From: Rosa chinensis
Taxonomy: Eukaryota; Streptophyta; Magnoliopsida; Rosales; Rosaceae
Assembly: GCF_002994745.2 (NCBI RefSeq)
Contig: NC_037090.1
Coordinates: 31,664,501 to 31,728,500, forward strand
DNA: 64,000 nt
Direction: 5' to 3'
The translations under genes were made by a program, and so were the position numbers. The notes under the pieces were generated by a model. It was not told where the DNA came from, ran no database searches, and saw only the letters and a list, made by a program, of their open reading frames with translations. How positions within the stretch are numbered: the first letter of the stretch is position 1; each line of letters begins with the position of its first letter. Shown one piece after another: positions 35,956-46,124 of this stretch.

Positions 35956-36405
35956 TGTTTCTGGTGGCTTTCTCCGGATACCTCACACAGAATGCTATAC
36001 CGCCTGGAGTACCGATCCAACTCCTAAATCCTGAATCAAGAACACAGCATTAGAGCCCGATGCCTGAGTAAGACACTAATATATGCGTAGATCAAATAAA
36101 TAGTGGATCAAGGAGTTATTACCCGTAAAAGGTGGTTGTACTAATGCTTTAATACTCTAGCATGGGAATTTAGTTTCCCCTATCTTCGATGTGGGACTCA
36201 GGCTGTTCTCCTGATGTCTGATCAGCCTTCTGCAATGTAATTAGATGGACTGTGCTAGCCATGCCCCGGCTAGGGCCCGGGGTGACATCCTATATGAGCC
36301 CCGCCATGGTAGGTCATGATCCCGGCCCATGGCATAGTACCTGGGAGTCCCGATGGGCCCCACTCGATAGTGCCAGACCTAGTGAAGTCTTCCCTAGTAT
36401 GTACA
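35956..36405 (-). repeat. 5' LTR of the Tat element
   Basis: 450-bp partner of 23444-23927, with the same termini and scattered substitutions. Confidence 0.88.
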
Positions 36406-38439
36406 ATAAAATACACAAACAATTACAATGTGCAACATGAAAATAAAATGCAGCAAAATGTAGGAACAACAAGCATATTGAACAACTAAACTACTGACTT
36501 TTTTTCTTTCAAGAATTGCTCTATGGATCAATTTTAATGTTATTGTCAATGGACTTTAGATCCCATATCAGTTTATTGTAAGGAAGCAATGGTCAAGTTC
36601 CTGATCACCTGTTTCTAAACTACACTACTGACTTATTTGGAAGTGTTATATATATGGTAGTACTCAAGCTTTGCTTGATTAAGAATAAAGAAGCATCTAA
36701 GCAAAACAAGACAAAGAACAATTTGAAATAAATGGTAAAAAAAAAAAAGATCAGAGAAAGAAGGTCTATATATATATATGTGTGTGTGTGTGTATGTATA
36801 TTTTTTTACCACCAAAGCAGAGCAGCATATCAAATTAGAAAAACAACAAACAATGTTATAATATCATTAGAAAAAAAAAAAAAAAACAATAGGTACCTCT
36901 TCAATATTAAGAATACCTATCCAAGACCAATCCCAGAAATAATTAGTGATGATAATAGTGCATCAAAGTTGTAACTTTTCTTCTTCACCTAAAAGACTAA
37001 AACAAAAAAAAGAACTAGATGAATACAACTGTGAGATACCAGATGATACTGATGATGACCATTATATAAGAAAACTAGCTTCATTTGTTCTTCGTATATA
37101 CAACATAGATCAGCTAGATTAATGCAACAACTTATCAATTGTTATTAACAAAACAACTATACAAGAAGACAGAACATTGCAAAAACAAAAAAGAAGAAAC
37201 ATTTATATAGATATTTACATTATATATATATACATTTATATAGATATTTACATTATATATATATATATATATATATATATTGGGTATATATTGACCCATA
37301 TGCATGATGAAGTTGATACAAAACAAAATATGTTATTGGTAACAGAATTAAACAAAACAAGTTCAGATAACTTTCTTCCTCCAAAAATTTCAATTCTAAA
37401 TGTGGTCTTTGACAAGGGGTTTAATTAGAAGTAAGACGCTCAATAAGAATTTAACTAAGGGTGATCAGAGTATACATTTGAAGAAGGTCCATTATCAAAC
37501 CATGCAAATTCTGACCTCCTTGGTTTATATATTAGCTCACTGACCCAAGAAATTAGAAAGAAGGTGGCTTCTGCTACTTTTACTTTGGAATATCTACTAG
37601 TCCTCCATAAACTTAATTAGGAGCTTGCAGACCTGATATAGCCCTAAAACAATCTAAGACATTGATTCATACAGTTTGAGTTCACAAACCTCAGAAAGTA
37701 AATGCATATATATCTAGAATTTGGATTCAGTTCTAATGCTATCCAAAGACACTGAATATCAAATCCCAACAGATGCACTATATACAAACAAAAGTAATGA
37801 GAACAATTTAGATTCACACACTCGTTAAATGGAATCCAATTACTTTATACACATTCGGTGATTAGTGTAGTGAGATTCATATATAAACTAAAACGAGGAA
37901 ATCCAACCCCTATTACTGGACTTGTTATTCCAGAGAAGGGTAAAATCAAAGAAACTGCACCAACACTCTATTCTCAGACCGAAAACTAAAATCATTTTCT
38001 ATTAGCTTAAAACTAATACCCAAAATCATATTAGCTAGTAATACATACATACATAGTAATCAATTAGCCTAGTGTATATACCCTGTATACCATGGATTCA
38101 GTCAACAAAACCACCATGATGCTCATTCAAAGATGGAAACATTTATATAATTGTATATATTACTAATGCATAATCAATTACAATCCCAGACAAAATGGCT
38201 AGTCTATGTATGCTTTCAAAAGGATTAGAAAACTAAGATGAAATCATCTATCATGCATGTCGCTGCAAATACTAATTAATCATTATTCATCCTTAAAGAG
38301 TCAAAACAAATGTCAAAGCCCGAAATTTAATCTATAATGAGTAAAAGATAGGTTCAACAAAGATGAATCACAACCTTCCCCTTTCATAGACGACTCACTA
38401 ACTAAACCCTCATCAATTCATAATAGAGGAATCACAAAA
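36406..38439. other. CACTA interior, middle part
   Basis: AT-rich non-coding sequence with (TA)n/(TG)n stretches (36768-36800, 37225-37280). Short open frames here are microsatellite translations. No transposase domain was recognised. Confidence 0.5.
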
Positions 38440-38444
38440 AGAAG

Positions 38445-38575
38445 TGTGATGCCCCGGAAATTCGTATTTATTTTCTGAGGAATTTCCGGAATCTAATTTA
38501 TGGTTATTGGAAGGTTTCGTGGCTTGTGGATGGAGTGGAAGAGTTTCGGACGAATTTTTATTCGAAAAGTGTGGA

Positions 38576-38606
<31 letters not shown>

Positions 38607-41101
38607 CAAGGTTGACTTTTGATACGTTGATATTCTCTAAAAAATTTCTTCACGAAAGTTGTAGAGCGCATCGATACGAGTTCGTGGACATATGGTACGC
38701 GTCAATCGGAGTTCATATGAGGAAGTTATGGCTTTCGGAAAAAGTTTCCATTTTAGTATAAATAGAGAAAATCAGAAATTATTTCTTTTCCATTTCCTTT
38801 TCCGGAAATTTTTTTTCTCTCTCTCTTCTCTCTCGGTCGACGCCTTCAGTATCTGAGTTTTTCGTCCGACTGGACCAGAACCCGGCCGACCCAACCTGAC
38901 TTTTCCGGCGGTCTCCGACGGTGAAACTTTCTAGATCGGTTCGTCGTTGTCGTCCGCTCCTCCCTCTGGCATCCTCTAGCCGCGATTCTCGATGGTGGCG
39001 GCGCTAGAAGGCGGCGAAGTTTGGTGTATTCGGACCCGATCGATTCTCTGATCTCTAACGTCGGCGAGGCTTCAAGTCTTCTTGGTTGAGCTCGCAACAG
39101 CCTCCTGGATCGATCTGTGGTGGTTGTTTGGATCGATTCACGTGAAACTTGGTTCAACTCGGATTGAACAGTTTTCACCTTCTTGCGAGGTAGTTTTTGA
39201 CCCTTTATGCTTAGTTTCTGACTTCGTGCTAGTTATGAAAATGGTTAAGCATGCTGAGATGAACATCTTTGATGTTGGAAGTTTTGTAAAATATTGAGTT
39301 TTGGCCGGTGGCAGTGTTCTAGCTGTGTTCCGACCATGTAAAGGACTTTTTCTGGTATTATGTATCTTCTACTCGTCAATACGAGCGTTTCGATATATAA
39401 TACGAAAATTTTGGAGTTCGTATGAATTTGTTCTGATTTTTACGGTTTCATACTAGTTGATTTATTTGATCCGTGAGGATCCGAGTGTCCGATCGACTTG
39501 TGGTTTGGACATATCGATCGTGGAAGTATTCTGGAGACTTTGGGAGGTCTCAGATGTGGTTTTGTCTCGATTGGCATCACTTTGAGAATTTTGGTTCTAT
39601 TTAGGGTTTCGAACGTTATTCCTTATGTTTCATTGACTGAATCAAGGCTATACTTTCCTTAAGTGCTTGACAGAGGGCGTTCTATAAGTAGTCTAGTGGT
39701 GTGAAGACGCAGCGGGAGTTTCGAGGTGAGTAATCTCACAAGGTTCATTTATGAACGGAATACCCTTATCGTTTTTAGAGTTATTTATGAACTGCAAGCT
39801 ATAGTTGGTATTAGTAGGCATTCCTGAGCGAATGACTACGTATGTATATATTTACGTGAAATATATATGTTTTGGTGGTTTGTGGATTTATGAAAACAAT
39901 ATGCATGAATGATGCTTTTATTGTTTTGGGTTGTGGCTTTTCAGAAAACAAATGATTGTGGAATTGTTGATTTTTGTTTTGAAAAGCGTTGAGATTTGTG
40001 TATGAAAACAATATGCATGAAATGATGCTTTTTATTGTTTTGTGTTATGACTTTTCGGAAAACAATGATTATGAAAATATTGATTTCGATTGTTTTGAAA
40101 AGCGTTGCGATTTGTGTAACATTTTGAGTCATGTGCGACTTCTTTAAATGTTTTGCTCTAAGGGACTGTGCGGCCCGAGGAACGAAGGTCTATGACCTTG
40201 GGCAGAATATCAGGTAATCACGTCTTTGGCCGGACGAGTGGTTACGTTTCAGTTAGAGCTCTAGTCTATCTGCCATATAGGTGATTCATGGGGTAACGGA
40301 AATTGGTTATATCTAACTCATGAGATTACGTGTTTTTAGGGAACAAGGTGTGAGTTGCTTCCTTATTAACGGTTTTTAAGGGGACAAGGTGCAAGTTGTT
40401 TTCCTTATTAACGATTTGATAGAAATCAAGGTGCGAGTTGCTTTCTATGGTACGATTGATAGAAATCAAGTGCGAGTTGGTACGATTGATAGAATTCAAG
40501 GGGTGAGTTGTTTTCTATGTTATATCTGATAGAAATCAAGGTGTGTGTTGCTTTCTATGTTACGCTTTGATAGAAACCAAGGAGTGAGTTGTTTTCTATG
40601 TTGCGTGTTTTTAAGGAATCAAAGTGTGAGTTGTTTTCCTTATTTTCAGTGTGAGTTGTGTTGACTGTTTTGAGTTACTTATATGGGCTTACAAAAGCTT
40701 ACCGGGTTTGTTGTATGGCAACCCGGTGCACCATTCCAACGGTGTAGGGGTTAATCCTGCAAGGTAGGATAATCGGAGCTGAAGCTGAGATAGCATACTT
40801 GCCGCTTAACGGTACGAAGCCATTTTTTGTGACTTTACCGCTATTTGGACTTCCGTTGTAGTAAACTCTGAGGAGCATTTATGTTTTATTTTGTTGTTGA
40901 CATTTTAATTCGTAAGCTTATGTAATATATGGCTCTTTGGGCGGGTCAATATTGACACAGTGGGTTCAAGACATCAATATGTATGTAGTTTAAAGGGAAA
41001 AAGTTTCCTGGTACTTGGTATTGATGGTTGAACGATCACGCATGTATAATTATGAGATTATATATCAATTTTTCTTTGTGTTAAAAATCAGAGGCGTGAC
41101 A
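38445..41101. mobile_element. Solo LTR (2.66 kb) inside the CACTA element
   Basis: Begins TGTGATGCCCCGG, ends GGCGTGACA, with perfect 5-bp TSD AGAAG (38440-38444, 41102-41106). Same family as 32368-35271. Its middle differs: a duplicated segment of about 115 bp (about 39890-40100) and a minisatellite based on GATAGAAATCAAGGTGCGAG (about 40330-40650). A 20-nt G run lies at 38585-38604. The shared 3' block includes GGCAACCCGGTGCACC (40719-40734). Confidence 0.92.
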
Positions 41102-41106
41102 AGAAG

Positions 41107-41420
41107 ACTCACCTAGTTCATAGAAAACAAAAAAAGCGATAAATTGAATGACCTTACTTGATTGAGACGAACAGAAATCACCAATTTAGGGTAGTGATAG
41201 AGAGACCTGAAAGAAAAGGGGGAAATTAGGGTATAACGAGCAATAATCCTACAATCAATTTAAACCTTCATAAACGCAATAACAAACCTTGCTTGATTCT
41301 GTAGTAGTGAAAGCAACTGAGGCCGGATTGCTATGAACCAACTTTGAGAAAGAGAGAGACAGAGACAGAGAGAGTCTTGCCGTCTAGCTATAGAAGACGA
41401 GATAGGAACGGATTTAGATC
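41107..41420. other. CACTA interior, right part
   Basis: AT-rich sequence with a GA-rich run (41345-41373). No gene recognised; it is followed by the right subterminal repeats of the CACTA element. Confidence 0.5.
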
Positions 41421-41643
41421 GATCGATGTTCAGTTTTTTTTTTTTTTGGGTGTTGATACGACGCATTTTGAGTTGTGTCGTAAATCTCCTTATTTTCTAC
41501 CTATTTACGACAATGTGTGTGACAACATTTAATGGGGGACGCAAATATATTGGCACCAACTTTGGGCGCTTAATTCTGCCTAAAATTAAAGACTTTTGCG
41601 AGGGCCGCGTTTGGTGTCGCAAATAAAGCTTTTTCTTGTAGTG

Positions 41644-42050
41644 CTGTTTGAAAGGGTTTGTACCAAAGTCAGACCTGGAATGGAGCAAAAGAGACTGGAC
41701 CGGTGGGTGGGTAAGGAAAACCGAATTGTTCTGTGAGAGAAACAAATAAGAAGTCAGTACCATTGCAAGGAAAACAAGATGATAATGACGATAGGTTTTG
41801 GATGATCACACGAGTGGAAGTACCAGACTATCATCAGTACATTACATCTTTGAATATTGAAGACGAATTCAATGACTGCAAGATACAGTGCCTAAATAAT
41901 TGTTCATGCCTGACTTATGCACATGTTAATAATATTGGGTGTTTGGTCTGGTCCAAAGATCTTATTAATATACAAGAATTTTCCAAATTGATACATGAAT
42001 TTTCCAAGGGGGAGTTGATATTTATGTTTGCCTTGCATGCAAAGAACTAG
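41644..42050 (+). pseudogene. S-domain receptor-like kinase relic, part 2 (PAN domain)
   Basis: Continuation of the relic at 21560-21922 beyond the CACTA element. It reads LKGFVPKSDLEWSKRDWTGG, then after a frameshift near 41740 a PAN/apple domain with CKIQCLNNCSCLTYAHVNNI (from about 41878) and GCLVWSKDLINIQEF. A duplicated KLIHEFSK-type stretch precedes a stop at 42048. No transmembrane or kinase domain follows, so the 3' half is lost. Confidence 0.88.
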
Positions 42051-42088
42051 GTAACTGATAACAATCACTACTAACAAAATGGGCAACT

Positions 42089-42110
42089 CACACATATTTA
42101 AATATGTGTG
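42089..42110. other. Perfect 22-bp palindrome
   Basis: CACACATATTTAAATATGTGTG is fully self-complementary. It lies 23 bp after a CACTACTAAC motif (42066) in otherwise unassigned sequence. Confidence 0.8.
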
Positions 42111-42639
42111 AAATAATGCTATTTCATACGGATGTCAGTAGGTAAAGGTTGTACCTACAGTGCAAACACGGAATGTTTTTCGGTTGCCTTCGGAAGGGCA
42201 CTTATGCTCTATTCACAAGGTTTTGGGAGTCCGTGTGAAAATTCTTGTGGGCTCCACTTGTCTTCCAACATGCATAATTAAATTTTATGTAATCCATGTG
42301 AGTTAAAAATAATATTTGAATATATTCATCGTTATGGAATAGCCTCTCAAACTCACACTAAACTGTGAGTTCTGTGTGGAATAACCCCTCCCTCGCCGCG
42401 AAGTTCGCCTTCTTCCACCTCCTCTGCCGCGTCAACCACCTCCGCCACCTCTTCTTACTCCTCTCTCTTTCCTTCTTCTACTTCCACGTCTCTCACCCAA
42501 GTCAAATTCTGTTGTGGCGAAGAATGGTGAGATGGGTGCCCAGAGCAAATTTCTGGGTGCCCGGATTAGATTTGGACCAGAGAGTGGAGGAAAAAAAAAC
42601 ATTAGAGACTCGAATTACCCATTTACCCTTTATTATATG
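42111..42639. other. Unassigned sequence after the receptor relic
   Basis: No gene recognised. The CT-rich open frame at 42365-42520 is low-complexity and has no homology I can name. Confidence 0.45.
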
Positions 42640-42751
42640 TCACCTGGCTAACGCCATAACGGCCAACCATGTTCTAGATACTAATGTTGGATTGGGGTCC
42701 AAACTTCAGATACCAAAGTGATATATTTTTTTTGAGGTACCAAGTTACTAA
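42640..42751. mobile_element. MULE terminus relic, left piece
   Basis: Matches the right terminus of the MULE at 58526-60163 (shared order: AACGG, GATACTAATGTTGG, ATACCAAAGTGATAT, GTACCAAGTTACTAA). It is interrupted at 42752 by another MULE and resumes at 45982. Confidence 0.6.
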
Positions 42752-42857
42752 GAGTAATTTTAAATACACATACCTATTTTATCAATACACACCCCAATTT
42801 TTTGTAAATTTTTTTTATCCCTATTTCACCCTTCTAACTATTATTGTCTCCAACGTC

Positions 42858-42982
42858 CACTTATGATCTAGTGATAAAGATGTATCCTCAAGGAAGAATG
42901 TCACACCATTTCCATGAGATGTGTGTTGAAGATCTTGTTGTCAAAGGACCCAAGGGCTGTTTCAAGTATGAACATGGCCAAG
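42858..42982 (+). pseudogene. NADH-cytochrome b5 reductase fragment, part 1
   Basis: The plus-strand frame reads YDLVIKMYPQGRMSHHFHEM, then VKGPKGCFKYEHGQ, the FAD-binding region (YPQGRMS, VKGPKGxF) of plant cytochrome b5 reductase. It is cut by the hAT element at 42983 and resumes at 45351. The family call is secure. The copy is intronless across positions where plant genes of this family have introns, as far as I know, which suggests capture from spliced RNA or of a processed copy. Confidence 0.85.
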
Positions 42983-45342
42983 TAGGGGTGGGTTCGGTTT
43001 TATTCGGTTCGGTTTTGAGCCAAAACCGAAAACCGAACCGAACTTATTTTCGGTTCAGTTTTTCACTTTTTCAAGTCAAAAACTGAAAACCGAACCGACC
43101 AGTTCGGTTCGGTCCTATTCGGTCAGACTTCGATTTTTTTTTTTTGTGTGCATCATTTAATTATATTATAGATCTTTAGTAGAAGTGAGGCTGTGAGCCA
43201 CTTATCAAGTTCATTCTTTCTATTTACAGCGAATTACAATGGAAACTAGAAATCAAGGCCATTGGAGCCAAAAAAATAAAATCCAAGTTAAGAAAGGCCA
43301 TTGGAGCCACATATCAAGTTCATTATCTCTTTAATCTATATTTTTGTTTAGATTCACTAAAATTTTGCAAACTGAGCAGTTATTTTGCGACCATCAACAA
43401 GTCTTCCTGAAAAGTACAAATGGCAAGCTCTAATTAGCAAAACTAAAACTAGTGACATAGTTTTTAAAAGAGAAAAAATAAAGTAATGATAATAAATCGA
43501 TTAGCATACCATCAAACCTTGCTAAGAGAATCGGCCAAGCCATATGCAATTGTGATACCACAACTTTTCCACAGCTAGGATCCAATTGATTTTTTCCAAA
43601 CCACGCCTACAGTTGAGGTTCATCTACTTCACTTCCCTATAGGTCATTCAAATTAGAGAAACTAGATGTGAAAATCGCAAAATACATAAACCATAATTAA
43701 CTAAATTAACTATCAGAATTACATTATCATCATTCCTTAATAACATATCTTAGATATCCATGATTGGTGTTCACAAACATCAAAAGATCAACTAATGATG
43801 TCATAATCAAATGACAAAACTCAAGCAACCATATAGTACTTGTAGTACGTTTGAATAAATAGATGCACATAAATAGTTACTCTGATTTAATTCCCTCTCC
43901 AATCTCCAGTCACCAAAACAACTCAAACCCAGCAATATGAGGCTAACAGGCAATACCTGGACACTATCTTAAGGCTTAGTTTCAGCCTTATTGTTTATTT
44001 GATTTGCAACAATCGGCTGAGAATCGATTTGGGCCTCACTAGATTCTCCACCTTCATGTCCATGAACTTCTTTCTCCCATCATTAACAATCCCAGCAGCT
44101 CCATCTTCTCTACCATTATCAACAACCCACAAAATCATATCCTCAGTTGCAAATAATCACCACATAATAATGTAAATCCATAGATCAAGAAGAAAAAGAC
44201 TCAAAATTCAAAACCCACATGGTAAAGTAGGAATACAGAGCATGAATTTACAAATCAATAGCACTAATCGATCATAAAGCCCCAAACTTTGGGCCTATGT
44301 TTAACCAAACAATAAGCAAATAAACCATGGAAAGCAAAAACGTACCAGCGCCAAGGATGTTCTTGAGGTCTCACCTTCATCTAGGTTTTCACGAAATACA
44401 AAACTGTCAATATCAACAAGAATCAGAGAGAGAGAAATCTATAGATATATACAGATACAAAGAGAGATCGAAAGAGAAAGAAGCTCTGGATCTGCGGAGT
44501 ATGAAGAAGAAGAAGGGTGCAGTCAGAGCATTGGTCCTGCTCAGGTCGTTGTGCTCGATGTTCTTGACCTTCTTGAAGTCGGGATCCGGCTCCTTGAAGG
44601 CCTAGATGACCAGAGCGGCAGCGGAAACCAGAGACGAAGAGAAAACTGAGAGAACTGACGACCTTCCACTCCTTGGCGATCTCCTGTTCCTGACGACGAC
44701 GAGAAAACTATGAGGATTGATGAAGAAAAGAAATGGGTATTCACCTAATTGAGAAATAACATCAAATTTGTAAGTGGGTCCAGATTAAATTTCAATAAGA
44801 TGGTACCTTTGTGCGAAGATGTTCATTGGGGAAGCCGTAGACTCTTCTGATCTTATCGGGCCTATACTCGACTAAAGCGTCGGCCGAGAATGGTCTGAAT
44901 CCATAACCGATAGTGGACGGTGTTGATGAACCCATCACCAGATGATGTAGTTGATAACGCTGGTGACGACGACATCCATATGGCAAGGTTTGGTGGCCTT
45001 GATTGGTGTCTGATCTGGTGCAATGTGCCTGCGTGATAGAGGAAAAGAGCCTAAACTGGAAGAGTCTGAGAGAGGAACCGAAGTGAAAACTGAAAAGTGA
45101 GGCTGCGATAAACTATTTATATCGTGACATTAGGGTTTTCTGATCCATATAACAAAAACGACGTCGTTTTTAGTAAGTTCGGTTTTTTCGGTTCTTGAAC
45201 CCCTAAAACCGAAAACCGAACCGAACCGGTTCTGTTCAGTTCGATTTTTTTGTTTCGATTTGTTTTTTTTTAGTTCGGTTTCTTTAGACTTCGGTTTGGC
45301 TTTCGGCTGGGTTTTTTTTTCGGTTCCGCGAACCCACCCCTA
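42983..45342. mobile_element. Non-autonomous hAT element (2.36 kb)
   Basis: Termini TAGGGGTGGGTTCGG and, in reverse complement, TAGGGGTGGGTTCGCGG. Perfect 8-bp TSD TGGCCAAG (42975-42982, 45343-45350). Both subterminal regions are rich in GGTTCGGTT/AACCGAACC. No transposase was seen. Exon-like GC-richer sequence lies on minus at 44520-45000. Confidence 0.92.
44520..45000 (-). pseudogene. Unrecognised exon-like segment within the hAT
   Basis: On minus, an open stretch with IRRVYGFPNEHLRTK ends at a donor-like GTACCATC (44807 region). It is followed by an acceptor-like GTCGTCAG and EQEIAKEWK, then another acceptor TCATCTAG and AFKEPDPDFKKVKNIEHNDL. Splice-like borders and amino-acid composition suggest captured host exons, but I do not recognise the gene. 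A frameshift or stop lies near the start of the first block. Confidence 0.35.
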
Positions 45343-45727
45343 TGGCCAAGTTAGAGCTGTTGGATGCTTGCTATAGGCTCTGGAATCATTCCGATATTCC
45401 AGGTTGCAAGGACAATATTAGAAAATAAAAAAGACAAAACAAGGGTTCACCTGATCTATGTCAATGTGAGCTACGAGGACATTCTCTTGAAGGATGAGTT
45501 GGATGGCCTTGCTAGTAAGTACTTACCCTGATTGGTTTCAAATCTACTACGTATTAAATCAGCCTCTTGAAGTATGGGATGGTGGTGTTAGATTTGTCTC
45601 CAAGCAAATGATTTAAACGCTAGCCCCTGGCCCTAATATTTAGGTCAAGGGTGGACCTATGAACAAGGCCATGTCTGCTCATCTTGAATCACGCACTTAT
45701 GCACATCATGTGGAGTTCCAGTTCTAA
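45343..45727 (+). pseudogene. NADH-cytochrome b5 reductase fragment, part 2
   Basis: Continues the fragment of 42858-42982 with shifts and stops: QVRAVGCLL, GSGIIPIFQVARTILEN, DKTRVHLIYVNVSYEDILL, then the substrate/NAD-binding end VWDGGVRFVSKQMI, PMNKAMSAHLE and a final VEFQF before TAA (45725-45727). At least three frameshifts and a TAG show that it is a pseudogene. The C-terminus matches the family's terminal QFQF motif. Confidence 0.88.
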
Positions 45728-45981
45728 TCCTTTCTTCTCACTTGTTTCCAACATTACGATCAGCTTCCACGATTTGAGATAAAGAAAAATTTATAGGATG
45801 TTAAGAATTTGCAGAAAGAGTAAATCAAAAGAGTAGCATCGCTGGTGATATGGCATGGGAAGAGAGAGGAGGACAATGATGAGAGAGGAAGGGTAAACGG
45901 GGAAAAAATTGGGAAAAAATGGATAAAAAAAAATTGAGGGGTGTGTATTGATAAAATAGGTATGTGTATTTAAAATTACTC

Positions 45982-46036
45982 AATTACTAATGGGTCAAAG
46001 GTTGGGTATTGTTTGCATGTTTTTCCCCAGAAACAA
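45982..46036. mobile_element. MULE terminus relic, right piece
   Basis: Continuation of 42640-42751: ATTACTAATGGGTCAAAGG then GTTTGCATGTTTTTCCCC, matching the terminal bases of the element ending at 60163. Confidence 0.6.
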
Positions 46037-46051
46037 ACACTACTACAATTC

Positions 46052-46119
46052 TTAACAATAGGCACATTCATGATTTGTGGGTACAATACTTAATGAATCA
46101 TGAACGTGCCTATTGTTAA
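46052..46119. repeat. Imperfect hairpin, 25-bp arms
   Basis: Arms 46052-46076 and 46095-46119 (TTAACAATAGGCACATTCAT and its inverted partner) are complementary except at about two positions, with an 18-nt loop. A CACTACTAC motif starts at 46039, so this may be the start of a small CACTA-like or MITE element. Confidence 0.7.
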
Positions 46120-46124
46120 CAATA

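Larger units (their letters stand above)
23444..36405 (-). mobile_element. Full-length but dead Tat-lineage gypsy element
   Basis: Two LTRs (23444-23927 and 35956-36405) begin TGTACATACTAGGG and end CCAGAAACA in element orientation. Order on minus: 5' LTR, primer site, gag, (protease missing), RT, RNase H, integrase, then an antisense gene on plus, a minisatellite, the polypurine tract and the 3' LTR. An extra plant-type RNase H and an antisense gene between pol and the 3' LTR are features of the Tat group. Flanks share TAAAATAC (23435-23442 and 36407-36414), offset by one base from the LTR ends, so the TSD is not canonical. The LTRs differ at several percent of sites plus an indel of about 34 bp. 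A solo LTR (32368-35271) interrupts gag. Confidence 0.88.
21923..41643. mobile_element. CACTA (En/Spm-type) element enlarged by nested insertions
   Basis: Left end CACTACAAAAAAG (21923) and right end, in reverse complement, CACTACAAGAAAAAGC (41643). Both subterminal zones are full of GCGAC/GTCGC motifs (21945-22450 and 41455-41630), as in CACTA elements. A 2-bp repeat CT flanks it (21921-21922, 41644-41645), and the S-domain reading frame is restored when the element and one CT are removed. Without the nested retroelements (23444-36405, 38445-41101) it is about 4.1 kb and has no recognisable transposase, so it is probably non-autonomous. Confidence 0.85.
42752..45981. mobile_element. MULE carrying a b5-reductase gene fragment
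   Basis: Both ends begin GAGTAATTTTAAATACACAT and stay identical for about 44 bp as inverted repeats. The flanking 9-bp repeats AGTTACTAA (42743-42751) and AATTACTAA (45982-45990) differ at one base, as expected of Mutator-like TSDs. Without the nested hAT it is about 0.86 kb. Its interior is an intronless piece of an NADH-cytochrome b5 reductase gene, so it is a Pack-MULE type element. Confidence 0.85.
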
